Source: CAYJBH01 sp964369965
Lineage (GTDB): Bacteria; Bacillota; Clostridia; Oscillospirales; Ruminococcaceae
DNA length: 47,140 nucleotides
Reading direction: 5' to 3'
NCBI GenBank assembly: GCA_964369965.1
Contig: CAYJGF010000020.1
Span: 1 to 47,140 of the forward strand
In this document: positions 25,484 to 34,525 of the stretch, one piece after another
Layout: every line of letters starts with the position of its first letter
Numbering within the stretch: position 1 is the first letter of the stretch
Translations under genes and position numbers: made by a program
Notes under the pieces: generated by a model
What the model saw: only the letters and a program-made list of their open reading frames with translations
Databases searched by the model: none
Told to the model about the DNA's origin: nothing

Positions 25484-26840
25484 ATTCTGGGTTTAAGAAC
25501 CTCGTATGAGCACCGTCCCACATTAGTTCGGCGGTGCCGACCTCACCATGACGATTTTTAGCGATAATGCACTCGGCATGGGACTCGTCCGCCTCCTGAT
25601 CATAGGTGAACTCGCGATACAAAAACAACACCGAGTCCGCGTCCTGCTCGATAGAGCCGGAGTCACGAAGATCGGCGAGCACCGGACGGTGTTCCTCCTT
25701 ACTGCGTTTTTCCGTCGCACGGCTGAGCTGGGACAGCGTCATGACCGGCACCATCAGCTCTTTTGCCATAATTTTAAGATTTCTTGTAATCTCACTCACC
25801 TCGTTGACACGGCTGTCGGAGCGTTTGCCACTGGTCATAAGTTGCAGATAGTCGATGATGATAAAACCGACGTTCGGCATACGAGGGTCGGAGTTGATAC
25901 GGCGGATTTTCGCCTTTATCTCCGGGACGGTTATGCCGGAGCTGTCATCAAGGTAGATGGGCAGTTTTGACATGCGCGACGAAGCGTCGGCAAGCTCTTT
26001 CCACAGCTCCATACGATCAATACCACTGCGAAAAACTGCGCTGTCGAGCAGTGCCTCACTGGATAAAAGTCGTGCCGTGAGCTGCTCTCTGCTCATTTCG
26101 AGCGAGAATATGGCGACCGCCTCCTGCATACGTTTTGCAACGTTGGTGGCTATGTTTAGCGCAAAACTGGTCTTGCCGACACCGGGGCGCGCCGCCAGTA
26201 TCACAAGGTCCGATTTACCAAGACCGCCGAGCATCCTATCGAGATAGGTAAAACCGGTCGGTATGCCGAGATATTTATCACGGTCGGGACCGCTTATCTT
26301 TTGTATGTGACCGAGTGTTTCGGTGATGGGCGTCTCGATATGTAGCAGTGCCGAGCTGTCACGACCCTGACGCAGGTCGTAAATTTTTTGCTCTGCAAAT
26401 TCCAGCAGAACCGCGGCATCACTCTCCTTTGAAGTTGCCTCCAATATGTCGGTCGCGGCCAACATAAGTTTGCGCACCGAGTATTTTTGCAACATTATGT
26501 TGGCATATGCCTTGATGTTGGAGAGCGAGGGCACCGTCTCGGCAAGGCTGGCTAGATACTGTTTTGCATCATTCTCACCGGCGATAATTCCGTTTTCAAC
26601 GATATTGTTGACCAGTGTCACGATGTCAATAGTCTGACTTTGGGTAAAAAGCCCTATCATCTGGGCATAAATTTGCCCACGCTGCGGATTATAAAAGTGC
26701 TCCGGTGTTAGCATCTCGATAAGATCCGATAACAGCGACGAGTCTATTATGACCGCGCCGAGCACCGCCTGCTCCGCCTCATGGCTGAACGGCTCCTCTA
26801 TACCGAGATTTTTAAGCTGTAAATTTAATTCCCCTGCCAT
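25473..26840 (-). CDS. dnaB: Replicative DNA helicase DnaB
   Basis: A 455-residue hexameric helicase. The N-terminal domain opens with PFSHEAEQAVLGAVI. Walker A is AARPGVGKTSFALNIA near residue 215, Walker B is GFIIIDYLQLM, and the arginine-finger region is SQLSRATEKRSKEEHRPVLADLRDSGSIEQDAD (split here across the text for description). Length and motifs are normal and no intein is present. It lies 25 bases after rplI, as in many Firmicutes, and tilS overlaps its end. Confidence 0.97.
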   Translation of the reverse strand: MAGELNLQLKNLGIEEPFSHEAEQAVLGAVIIDSSLLSDLIEMLTPEHFYNPQRGQIYAQMIGLFTQSQTIDIVTLVNNIVENGIIAGENDAKQYLASLAETVPSLSNIKAYANIMLQKYSVRKLMLAATDILEATSKESDAAVLLEFAEQKIYDLRQGRDSSALLHIETPITETLGHIQKISGPDRDKYLGIPTGFTYLDRMLGGLGKSDLVILAARPGVGKTSFALNIATNVAKRMQEAVAIFSLEMSREQLTARLLSSEALLDSAVFRSGIDRMELWKELADASSRMSKLPIYLDDSSGITVPEIKAKIRRINSDPRMPNVGFIIIDYLQLMTSGKRSDSRVNEVSEITRNLKIMAKELMVPVMTLSQLSRATEKRSKEEHRPVLADLRDSGSIEQDADSVLFLYREFTYDQEADESHAECIIAKNRHGEVGTAELMWDGAHTRFLNPEYDY

Positions 26841-26865
26841 TTTTTGTGTATTCCAACCCTTTCCG

Positions 26866-27309
26866 TTATAACGATACTACCGTCAATTTCATACTCCCAC
26901 TGACCGCTGTATGGAGCTTTACGGTAAATTCATACTCACCGAGCTCCTTGATGTCAGCGACGGAAATTTTGCGCTTATCCACCTCGATTTTAAGCTCGGT
27001 TTTTATAGCGTCGGCAACATCCTTTGCGGTGACGGTGCCGTATATCTTGCCGTTCGGTGAGGTCTTGACCGCCACCTTGACCGATTTGCCGAAAAGGTTT
27101 TTGCCGTGGTTTTTCGCCTCCTCCAACTCCTCGTCGGCGCGGTGTTGTTTAGCAAGCTCCTTATTTTTAACGTCGTTGAGCGCGGCGGCGGACGCCTCCA
27201 CCGCTATGCCTTTGGGGAATAAAAAGTTGCGCGCATATCCGTCCGATACGGTGACAACATCGTCCTTTTTGCCTGTCCCCTTTAAATCCTGTTTTAAAAC
27301 TACCTTCAT
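26866..27309 (-). CDS. rplI: 50S ribosomal protein L9
   Basis: A 147-residue large-subunit protein. The N-terminal domain MKVVLKQDLKGTGKKDDVV and GYARNFLFPKGIA are diagnostic. A long lysine-rich helix and the C-terminal domain follow. It lies between rnj (17 bases upstream) and dnaB, a conserved arrangement. Confidence 0.97.
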   Translation of the reverse strand: MKVVLKQDLKGTGKKDDVVTVSDGYARNFLFPKGIAVEASAAALNDVKNKELAKQHRADEELEEAKNHGKNLFGKSVKVAVKTSPNGKIYGTVTAKDVADAIKTELKIEVDKRKISVADIKELGEYEFTVKLHTAVSGSMKLTVVSL

Positions 27310-27326
27310 ATAAACTTGATGCCTCC

Positions 27327-29357
27327 TTACACTTCCATTATCAGTGGTATCACAATCGGGCGGCGTTTAAGCCTGCGATACAATAACCCTTGAGTCTGCT
27401 CACTGAGTTTGGTCATGACCGATTGGCGGCTCGCCGTGCTGGATAGCTCATACTCATACAGCACATCCTGCGCAAACTGCATAACCTCCTCTAAAATAAC
27501 CTGTGAGCCTTTGCCGTGGATAAAGCCCTTTGTCTCGATATCGGGGCCGGACAAAAGCTCCCTTGTCACCGCGTCAACCGAGGCGGCGATGACGATAAGC
27601 CCCTCCTCCGAGAGCATCTTGCGATCGCGAAGCACCGAGGTGCCGACATCGCCGATACCAAGCCCGTCCACCAAAACGTCCGCAACGCTGATAAGCTCCC
27701 CTTTGGTGATGCCTTTACGGTTAATACAGAGCGTTTGACCAACCTCCGGTATAAATATATTCTTGCGGTCGACACCGGTGGACTCGGCGAGTTTTGCGTG
27801 TTTTATCAGCTGGCGCATCTCACCGTGCACCGGCAGGAACATCTTGGGGCGCACAAGGGTCAACAGCAGTTTTAGCTCCTCGGCACAGGCGTGACCGGAT
27901 ACATGCACGTCGTACATGGATTCATAGATAACCTCCGCACCGAGACTGAGCAGACCGTTGATGACACGGCTGACCGTCACTTCGTTGCCGGGAATGGGGG
28001 TTGCCGAGATGATGATGAAGTCGCCGGGCACCACGCTGAGGTTGCGGTGGGTGCCGGACGCCATGCGAGAGAGCGCCGAGAGCGGCTCCCCCTGTGAACC
28101 GGTGGTGACCACAACCAGCTTTTCCGAGGTGAACTTTTTCATCTCCTCCATGTTTATAATGGTCTCACGTTTGGCGTTTAAAAAGCCGAGTTCCAGTGCC
28201 ATCGCGACATTCTTCTCCATACTGCGACCGGAGAATACCACCTTGCGCTTGTGTTGTGTTGCAAGGTCGATAATCTGCTGTATACGGTAGATGTTGGAGG
28301 AAAAACTCGCGATGAAAATGCGGCGATCCTGCGCCTGAATAAATAGCTTTTTAAAGCTCTCGCAAACCTTTTGCTCACTTTCGGTAAAACCGGGGCGCTC
28401 GGCGTTGGTGCTGTCCGACAGCATACATAAAACGCCCTTTTTGCCGTATGACGCAAAGGTTTTAAGGTCGATACTCTTGCCGGAAATCGGGGTGAAATCC
28501 ACCTTGAAGTCGCCGGTGTGCAGGACAATGCCGGCAGGGGTGTCGATGGCGAGCGCAACCGCGTCCGGAATGGAGTGGTTGACCCTTATCGCCTCGACCG
28601 TGAATGTGCCTATCTTAGTCTTTTCATTCGGCTCAATGACGTTGACGGTGGAGGTTTTGGCTATGCCGTGTTCCTCCAGCTTATTGCGGATAAATCCGGC
28701 GGTCAATTTTGTCGCAAACACCGGTATTTTGAGCTTTTTTAAAAGATACGGTATCGCACCGATATGATCCTCATGACCGTGGGTGACGACCAGCCCCCTT
28801 ATCTTAGCGGCGTTGGTGACAAGGTAGCTAAAATCCGGTATGACAAGGTCGACACCGAACATATGATCGTCCGGAAAGGATATTCCACAGTCGATGATAA
28901 GAATATCGTTGTCACACTCTAAAAGCGTGATATTGCGACCTATCTCGCCGAGACCGCCGAGGGGTAAAATATTGACCGTCTTTTTATCACTGCCGGTCAC
29001 ACGGTTGGTGGCGGCACTGCGACGGGTCTGTTTGACATCATCTTTTGCCTTTTTGTCGGCGATTTGTGCCGCGGAAGTTCTCCTGCCGGCGCCGCTCGAG
29101 CCCATACCGGCTTTACCGCCACCGGCTGTGCCGCCACCGGCCATGCCGCCACCGGCCATGCCGCCACCGGCCATGCCGCCACCGGCCATGCCGGTGGTTC
29201 GTTTGTTTTGAGTCTTAGTCCTTGTTGAGGTTTGCTGTGTTTTTGTCGCCTGTTTTACATCCGGCACCGACATGACCTTTTCAAAGGTAAACATGGGCTT
29301 CGACTTTTTGTCGCCGGGAGGTTTTTTAGGCGCACCTTTTGTGTTGTTTTGTGCCAT
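27327..29357 (-). CDS. rnj: Ribonuclease J with a long Gly-rich N-terminal extension
   Basis: A 676-residue metallo-beta-lactamase nuclease with 5' exonuclease and endonuclease activity, central to RNA decay in Firmicutes. The catalytic core begins near residue 128 (NILPLGGLGEIGRN). The zinc motif is HGHEDH (193-198), with HTGDFKVDF and a beta-CASP region (VFSGRSMEKN, HVSGHA, PVHGE) after it. The usual enzyme is about 550 residues. The extra 127 are Lys/Thr-rich, with five MAGGG-type units at 57-81, probably disordered. It is the first gene of rnj-rplI-dnaB-tilS. Confidence 0.93.
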   Translation of the reverse strand: MAQNNTKGAPKKPPGDKKSKPMFTFEKVMSVPDVKQATKTQQTSTRTKTQNKRTTGMAGGGMAGGGMAGGGMAGGGTAGGGKAGMGSSGAGRRTSAAQIADKKAKDDVKQTRRSAATNRVTGSDKKTVNILPLGGLGEIGRNITLLECDNDILIIDCGISFPDDHMFGVDLVIPDFSYLVTNAAKIRGLVVTHGHEDHIGAIPYLLKKLKIPVFATKLTAGFIRNKLEEHGIAKTSTVNVIEPNEKTKIGTFTVEAIRVNHSIPDAVALAIDTPAGIVLHTGDFKVDFTPISGKSIDLKTFASYGKKGVLCMLSDSTNAERPGFTESEQKVCESFKKLFIQAQDRRIFIASFSSNIYRIQQIIDLATQHKRKVVFSGRSMEKNVAMALELGFLNAKRETIINMEEMKKFTSEKLVVVTTGSQGEPLSALSRMASGTHRNLSVVPGDFIIISATPIPGNEVTVSRVINGLLSLGAEVIYESMYDVHVSGHACAEELKLLLTLVRPKMFLPVHGEMRQLIKHAKLAESTGVDRKNIFIPEVGQTLCINRKGITKGELISVADVLVDGLGIGDVGTSVLRDRKMLSEEGLIVIAASVDAVTRELLSGPDIETKGFIHGKGSQVILEEVMQFAQDVLYEYELSSTASRQSVMTKLSEQTQGLLYRRLKRRPIVIPLIMEV
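29116..29190 (-). repeat. Five tandem 15-bp repeats inside rnj
   Basis: Units at 29116-29130, 29131-29145, 29146-29160, 29161-29175 and 29176-29190; the last four are identical (CCGCCACCGGCCATG on the plus strand) and the first differs at three bases. They encode MAGGG four times and TAGGG once. Copy number can change without shifting the frame. Confidence 0.95.
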
Positions 29358-29550
29358 AAATTAATTTTTTTCCTTTCTGTTTGACAACAGCACGGCAGTG
29401 CAAAACATGCCCGAGAAAACACACAAACACCCCATCACTCCTACGGTGACAGGCGTTTTTGTTGTAACAATGCTATTATCAATATGTATATTATATTATA
29501 TTGGCTTATCTGCCATGAATTACTGTATGCAGTATATTAAATCTATTTAC

Positions 29551-29579
29551 AGTTTACTTCTTTTTAGGATGAATGTCAA
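29551..29579 (-). promoter_or_regulatory. Promoter for rnj-rplI-dnaB-tilS
   Basis: Minus strand TTGACA (29574-29579), a 17-bp spacer, then TAAACT (29551-29556). A TATAAT-rich stretch at 29490-29500 is another possible -10 but lacks a good -35. Confidence 0.5.
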
Positions 29580-29638
29580 GTGGTTCGTCAAAAAGTGGCA
29601 GTTATTATTAAAAATTTATTAATTTTTTATTAATTAGC

Positions 29639-29666
29639 TTGATTTTAATCTGAATTGTGGTAAAAT
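29639..29666 (+). promoter_or_regulatory. Promoter for cardiolipin synthase
   Basis: TTGATT (29639-29644), a 16-bp spacer, then TAAAAT (29661-29666), about 20 bases before the chosen cls start. It supports a start later than the upstream in-frame GTG at 29657, which would lie inside the promoter. Confidence 0.6.
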
Positions 29667-29686
29667 ATATCGAAAGTGATCGAGTG

Positions 29687-31234
29687 ATGTTTTTTATGAA
29701 ACCAAAAAAATCGAAAAAGGTTTTGAACCGCCTCTCCAGTCGTGTTGTGGTAACCGGCACCGTCATACTGATACAGCTTGTATGGGTGTTGCTTATCTCG
29801 CTCGGCGTATCCAACATTTCGGTTTTTGTTAATATAACGGTGAGACTAATCGGTCTTATTATGATAATATATATTATCGGCACCGACTCCAACTCCTCCG
29901 CCAAGATGACATGGATATTGGTTTTAGCGTTTGTGCCGGCGTTTGGCGCACCGCTTTTTATGCTTTTCGGCAACAAATACCCCGGGCGCTCCTTTCACAA
30001 AAGGATAACCGAGACGAACGACAGGCTGAAAAAGCACCTCATATTTCGCTCGGAATACCTTAATGAGATGGAGATATCCCATCCGCAGATAACCGGCAAG
30101 TTCCGATATCTCGAGCACCACTGCGGTTTCCCCGTCTATAAAAACACCGACATGAAATATTATCCGGTCGGTGAAAATCTGTTCGAGGACATGATGCGTG
30201 ATTTGAAGTCCGCTGAAAAATACATTTTTTTAGAATACTTTATAATTGATGACGGCAAGATGTGGGATGAAATACTGAGTGTATTGTGCAAAAAAGCCGA
30301 GCAGGGCGTCGATGTTCGGATAATCTATGACGATGTCGGCTGTGTCAGCACACTGCCGTCCAACTTCCCGTTACAGATGCAAAAACACGGCATACAGGTC
30401 ATTGCATTCAACCGTTTTATCCCGATTGTGTTTGCCGTCATGAACCACCGCGACCATCGCAAGATAACGGTGGTGGACGGTGTTATCGCCTATACCGGCG
30501 GTGTGAATATCGCGGATGAATATATAAACGAGCGCGAGCGATTCGGGCACTGGAAGGATAACGGCATACGTCTTTACGGTGACGGCGCTTTTGGCTTCAC
30601 CATGATATTTATCGAGATGTGGGATACCTTGCGGCGCAAAAGTGAGGATATATCGCCCCTTATCCCACCGAAAATTACGACAAAGGGCGCGGGGTATGTC
30701 CAACCGTTCGGCGACTCCCCCCTCGACTATGAGGATGTGGCGGAGAACCTGTTTTTAGATATAATCGGGAGCTCTCGAAAATATCTGTATATCTACACCC
30801 CCTATCTAATAATCAACGCCTCCATGTCGGGGGCACTGCGCCGCGCGGCGAAACGCGATGTCGATGTGCGCATCATCACGCCGGCGATACCGGATAAAAA
30901 GTTTATCCACCGCATGACACGCTCCAACTATCTGCCGCTTTTATCGCAAGGGGTTAAGATTTATGAGTACACCCCCGGTTTTTTGCACGCAAAAAGTCTC
31001 ATAGCGGATGACGAAATCGGTGTCATCGGCTCCATAAACATGGACTTTCGCAGTTTGAACCTACACTTTGAGTGTGGTGCGGTGGTGCATAACGATTGTT
31101 TTATTTCGTCGGTCAAACAGGATTTTTTTGACACGCTGTCTAAATCGCGTGAGATTTTTACAGAGGACTGCAAAACCTCATTTTTAGGGAAGATGTATGA
31201 CGCTGTCATGCGGGTGTTTTCACCATTGTTATAG
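29687..31234 (+). CDS. cls: Cardiolipin synthase
   Basis: A 515-residue phospholipase-D-superfamily enzyme that joins phosphatidylglycerol molecules into cardiolipin. Two to three N-terminal membrane segments (about residues 22-100) are followed by two HKD motifs: HRKITVVDG in the first half and HAKSLIADDEIGVIGSINMD in the second. Start chosen at the ATG at 29687 (AAAGTGAT upstream); an ATG at 29696 is also possible. It is transcribed alone and ends 4 bases from the end of hisE, tail to tail. Confidence 0.93.
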   Translation: MFFMKPKKSKKVLNRLSSRVVVTGTVILIQLVWVLLISLGVSNISVFVNITVRLIGLIMIIYIIGTDSNSSAKMTWILVLAFVPAFGAPLFMLFGNKYPGRSFHKRITETNDRLKKHLIFRSEYLNEMEISHPQITGKFRYLEHHCGFPVYKNTDMKYYPVGENLFEDMMRDLKSAEKYIFLEYFIIDDGKMWDEILSVLCKKAEQGVDVRIIYDDVGCVSTLPSNFPLQMQKHGIQVIAFNRFIPIVFAVMNHRDHRKITVVDGVIAYTGGVNIADEYINERERFGHWKDNGIRLYGDGAFGFTMIFIEMWDTLRRKSEDISPLIPPKITTKGAGYVQPFGDSPLDYEDVAENLFLDIIGSSRKYLYIYTPYLIINASMSGALRRAAKRDVDVRIITPAIPDKKFIHRMTRSNYLPLLSQGVKIYEYTPGFLHAKSLIADDEIGVIGSINMDFRSLNLHFECGAVVHNDCFISSVKQDFFDTLSKSREIFTEDCKTSFLGKMYDAVMRVFSPLL

Positions 31235-31238
31235 CGAT

Positions 31239-31559
31239 TTAACTCTCTTTATCCACCTTTTTCATATTTTTAAGGTTGCCGAGTTTTTCGGCACGTCTTT
31301 TTAACTCCGCCTCGATATCGGCGAGCGGTATGTCCTTATATGCCACCAACACAAGCGAGTGGTAGAGCAGGTCACACAGTTCGTTCACAAGGTCGTTGTC
31401 GTCATTGTTTTTGGCGGCGATAATGCTCTCGGCGCACTCCTCCCCCATCTTTTTGAGGATTTTATCCTCCCCCTGCTCAAAGAGATAGGCGGTATAACTG
31501 CCGTCCTCCCTTGCATCTTTGCGCTGTAATATCGTGTTATAAAGCTCATTTATTATCAT
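31239..31559 (-). CDS. hisE: Phosphoribosyl-ATP pyrophosphatase
   Basis: A 106-residue all-alpha MazG-like enzyme, the second step of histidine synthesis. KKMGEECAESIIAAKN and DLLYHSLVL carry the conserved acidic residues. The ATG overlaps the hisI stop by 14 bases, with AAGGAT upstream. hisI and hisE are separate genes here although they are fused in many bacteria. It is the last gene of the operon. Confidence 0.95.
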   Translation of the reverse strand: MIINELYNTILQRKDAREDGSYTAYLFEQGEDKILKKMGEECAESIIAAKNNDDNDLVNELCDLLYHSLVLVAYKDIPLADIEAELKRRAEKLGNLKNMKKVDKES

Positions 31560-31884
31560 CTTTTATATCCTTAAAAAAACAGCTGTACTCGCCGGTGTGG
31601 CATGCAACACCGGTTTGGTTGACCTTTATTAAAAGTGTGTCGTCGTCGCAGTCCCCCTTGATGGAGACCACCTTTTGCAGGTGCCCCGAAGTTGCGCCCT
31701 TGTTCCACAGCTCATTCCTCGAACGGCTGTAAAACCACGTATAACCCGTCTCGAGGGTCTTTTGGAGTGACTCCTCATTCATATATGCGAGCATGAGCAC
31801 CGCTCCGGTGTCCTCCGCCTGCACTATCGCGGGGATAAGTTCCCCCTTTTTAAAGTATTTTGATATATCCATGATATCAGTCAT
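31546..31884 (-). CDS. hisI: Phosphoribosyl-AMP cyclohydrolase
   Basis: A 112-residue zinc enzyme, third step of histidine synthesis. Signatures: MLAYMNEESL, FYSRSRNELWNKGATSGH and the metal cysteines in DCDDDTLL and GVACHTGEYSCF. The start is uncertain: the ATG at 31884 overlaps the hisA stop by 8 bases, and the ATG at 31872 would shorten it by four residues. Both share the same weak upstream ribosome site. Confidence 0.95.
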   Translation of the reverse strand: MTDIMDISKYFKKGELIPAIVQAEDTGAVLMLAYMNEESLQKTLETGYTWFYSRSRNELWNKGATSGHLQKVVSIKGDCDDDTLLIKVNQTGVACHTGEYSCFFKDIKDDNK

Positions 31885-32593
31885 TCTCCGCAACCCTTAC
31901 CGCCTCGGTGAGTTCTATATTGCCGTGGTAGAGCGATTTGCCACATATTGCACCGTCCACGCCAATGCTCTTTAGTGTCACGAGGTCGTCAATGGAATGT
32001 ATGCCGCCGCTCGCAATCAGTGTGCAACCGACCGCCGCGCGCAGTGCTTTGGTCTGCTCTATGTTCGGTCCCGAAAGAGTGCCGTCTTTAGCTATGTCGG
32101 TGAAGATAAGTGTGCCGACACCCACCTGCTCGCACTGCTTTGCAAACTCGATATAACCGGTGGTGGAACTGCCGAGCCAGCCGTCGGTAGCGACAAATCC
32201 GTCCCTCGCATCGATGCTGACCGCTATCTTATCGCCAAAATTCACGGTGAGAGTCTTTAAAAACATCGGGTCTTTGAGCGCCGCCGTGCCGACTATGACA
32301 CGATCTATCCCCTCATCTAAATACCCTTTCACGCTGTGCATGTTGCGGATACCGCCGCCGACCTGCACAAAGCCGTCGAACTTCCTCGCCGCCTCACAGA
32401 TAAGCTCATCGTTGACCACCGAGCCAATCTTAGCGCCGTCAAGATCCACAAGGTGCAGTTGATTGCAGTGTTTTTTAAACTGCATCGCCACTTCGACAAC
32501 ATCCTTGCCCACCTGCTCTACCGCATTAAAATCCCCCTTATAAAGGCGAACCGGTAGACCGTTTTTAATATCAATAGCCGGAAAAATTAACAT
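31877..32593 (-). CDS. hisA: ProFAR isomerase HisA
   Basis: A 238-residue TIM barrel that isomerises the fourth intermediate of histidine synthesis (ProFAR to PRFAR). LIFPAIDIKNGLPVRLYKGD, VQVGGGIRN, IFTDIAKDGTLSGPN and LIASGGI are family motifs, and the active-site aspartates are at residue 8 and in TDIAKDG. PRFAR, its product, would need HisH and HisF, neither of which is in this operon. Start at 32593 with GGGAGAGGA upstream. Confidence 0.95.
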   Translation of the reverse strand: MLIFPAIDIKNGLPVRLYKGDFNAVEQVGKDVVEVAMQFKKHCNQLHLVDLDGAKIGSVVNDELICEAARKFDGFVQVGGGIRNMHSVKGYLDEGIDRVIVGTAALKDPMFLKTLTVNFGDKIAVSIDARDGFVATDGWLGSSTTGYIEFAKQCEQVGVGTLIFTDIAKDGTLSGPNIEQTKALRAAVGCTLIASGGIHSIDDLVTLKSIGVDGAICGKSLYHGNIELTEAVRVAEND

Positions 32594-32622
32594 ATCCTCT
32601 CCCTTTCTGCACATTTTGTGCG

Positions 32623-33204
32623 CTATAACGTACCCTTAGTGGAACGTATTTTATCATCCTTTATCTCTACAGCGCCACCCAGCGCACGACCAAACGATTT
32701 GAACATTGCCTCCACCATGTGGTGGGGGTTTTGACCGTATTCCATCTTAAGATGCAGTGTCAAACCTGCGTTGGTTGCTACGGCGTAGAAAAACTCCTCC
32801 ACCATGGCAAGATCAAAGTTCGGCATGAGTGCACCGCCAAACATCGGCGCATGGAAAACGAGATAGGGTCTTGCGCTCACATCGATACAGCAAAAGGCGA
32901 GTGCCTCATCCATCGGGGTGAACATACTGCAAAATCTTGTTATCCCGACACGGTCGCCGAGTGCCTCTTTAATCGCCTGACCCAGTACTATGCCGACATC
33001 CTCCACCGTGTGGTGCATATCAACTTCAAGGTCGCCGTCAACCTCGACCGAAAGGGAAAAACCACCGTGAAATGCCATCGCATTTAACATATGGTCAAAA
33101 AAGCCTATACCGGTGCTCGTCGATATCTCGCCGGCGGTGTCGAGGCATAGCGAGAGAGAAATGTCCGTCTCTTTGGTAGTTCTTTTTATGGTTGATTTTC
33201 TCAT
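32623..33204 (-). CDS. hisB: Imidazoleglycerol-phosphate dehydratase
   Basis: A 193-residue manganese enzyme, the monofunctional (dehydratase only) form. GIGFFDHMLNAMAFHGGF and MHHTVEDVGIVLGQA, with GQNPHHMVEAMFKSFGRAL, carry the metal-binding histidines. It sits between hisD (8 bases upstream) and hisA. In many Firmicutes hisH would lie between hisB and hisA; here there are only 29 bases. Confidence 0.96.
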   Translation of the reverse strand: MRKSTIKRTTKETDISLSLCLDTAGEISTSTGIGFFDHMLNAMAFHGGFSLSVEVDGDLEVDMHHTVEDVGIVLGQAIKEALGDRVGITRFCSMFTPMDEALAFCCIDVSARPYLVFHAPMFGGALMPNFDLAMVEEFFYAVATNAGLTLHLKMEYGQNPHHMVEAMFKSFGRALGGAVEIKDDKIRSTKGTL

Positions 33205-33212
33205 TTAGACCC

Positions 33213-34511
33213 CTATTCCCTTATCATCAAACTCTCATAATGCGCTGTCAAACCCTCCACCTTGGCAATCTCACCTGCATCGCCGCGAAGTGACATAAAC
33301 TCCTCCTTTGAAAGATGTATATAGGAGGATTTTTTGAGGTAGCTGTCCACCGAGAGCGGTGAGAAAAACCGCGCACTTCCGGAGGTGGGCAGGACATGAT
33401 TGGGTCCTGCGATGTAGTCACCGATTGGCTCGGGAGAATATTCACCGAGAAAGACAGAACCTGCGTTCACAATGCTATCCAACAGCTCTGCCGGGCGCTC
33501 GGTCAAAATCTCAAGATGCTCCGGCGCAAACCGGTTGGAGACCTCAACCGCCTGTTTTAAGCTCCTGTATACATAAGCAAATCCGTAATTTTCAATGGAC
33601 TGCTCGGCGATACCGCCTCTACTCAAACGACCTAACTGTTTTGTCAGCTCCCTGTCCACCTTTTTTGCAAAGGAGGCACTCGGGCACAGTAAAACGGAGG
33701 AGGCAAGCGGGTCATGCTCCGCCTGAGAGAGCATGTCGGCGGCAATATATGCCGGATTTGCCTTTTCATCCGCAATAATCAACACCTCGCTCGGACCTGC
33801 AATCATGTCAATATCGACAGCGCCGAACACCATCTGTTTTGCGGTAGCGACGTAGATATTACCGGGTCCGCAAATTTTGTCCACCTTTTTTATGCTCGCT
33901 GTGCCGTAGGCGAGCGCCGCGACAGCCTGCGCACCGCCGATGGTATATATTGCACTCGCGCCGGCTATGTGCGCCGCCGCCAGTATCGCGTCTTTTATGG
34001 CGGTATTCTCACCGTAAATCATGCTCGGTGGGACGACCATACAGATGTCCTTAACCCCTGCAATTCTCGCCGGAATAGCATTCATAAGCACCGAAGAGGG
34101 GTATGCCGCAGTGCCACCCGGGACATATATGCCCACCCGTTCAAGCGGTAAAATCCTTTGACCGATAACACTACCCCGCCTTGTCTCATAGCTGTACCCC
34201 TCGCGCAGTTGCAGTCGATGGTACTGCTCAATCCTCTCGGCGGCGAGCTTTAGCGCATCATAGAGGGTGGTATGCTTCAACTTTAACCGCTTTGAGGCGA
34301 GTGCTGCCTCCCCCATCGGGATTTCGAAGTCGATCAGTTTAACGCCGTCAAAACGCTCGGTATACTCGGCGAGTTTATCATCGCCACCCTCACGCACCGA
34401 GCGCAATATCTCGGTGACGGTGTCCTTTATCTCCTGTGGCACTTCACGGGTGCGGGAGATTGCCGCCTCTAAAAGCCACTCCGAGTTGCCGGAGTCGATA
34501 ATCTTCAACAT
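33213..34511 (-). CDS. hisD: Histidinol dehydrogenase
   Basis: A 432-residue zinc- and NAD-dependent enzyme for the last two steps of histidine synthesis. Key blocks are ERVGIYVPGGTAAYPSSVLM, KICGPGNIYVATAKQMV, DMIAGPSEVLIIAD, SQAEHDPLASSVL and AGPNHVLPTSGSARF. Length is normal. It follows the hisZ-hisG fusion by 14 bases, with AAGGACGG as ribosome site. Confidence 0.96.
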   Translation of the reverse strand: MLKIIDSGNSEWLLEAAISRTREVPQEIKDTVTEILRSVREGGDDKLAEYTERFDGVKLIDFEIPMGEAALASKRLKLKHTTLYDALKLAAERIEQYHRLQLREGYSYETRRGSVIGQRILPLERVGIYVPGGTAAYPSSVLMNAIPARIAGVKDICMVVPPSMIYGENTAIKDAILAAAHIAGASAIYTIGGAQAVAALAYGTASIKKVDKICGPGNIYVATAKQMVFGAVDIDMIAGPSEVLIIADEKANPAYIAADMLSQAEHDPLASSVLLCPSASFAKKVDRELTKQLGRLSRGGIAEQSIENYGFAYVYRSLKQAVEVSNRFAPEHLEILTERPAELLDSIVNAGSVFLGEYSPEPIGDYIAGPNHVLPTSGSARFFSPLSVDSYLKKSSYIHLSKEEFMSLRGDAGEIAKVEGLTAHYESLMIRE

Positions 34512-34525
34512 CTTATTGTCCGTCC

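Larger units (their letters stand above)
29358..29686. promoter_or_regulatory. Divergent intergenic region between rnj and cls
   Basis: About 329 bases without a gene. It holds a promoter for rnj at 29551-29579 and one for cls at 29639-29666. The rnj leader would be about 190 bases and contains an imperfect dyad around 29420-29464 (ACAAACACC against GGCGTTTTTGT, with TCAC and GTGA inside). I recognise no known riboswitch in it. Confidence 0.55.

Noticed and set aside
29116..29190. Regular short repeats that could suggest a CRISPR array
   Set aside because: The 15-bp units are contiguous with no spacers and keep the reading frame of rnj, so they are a coding tandem repeat.
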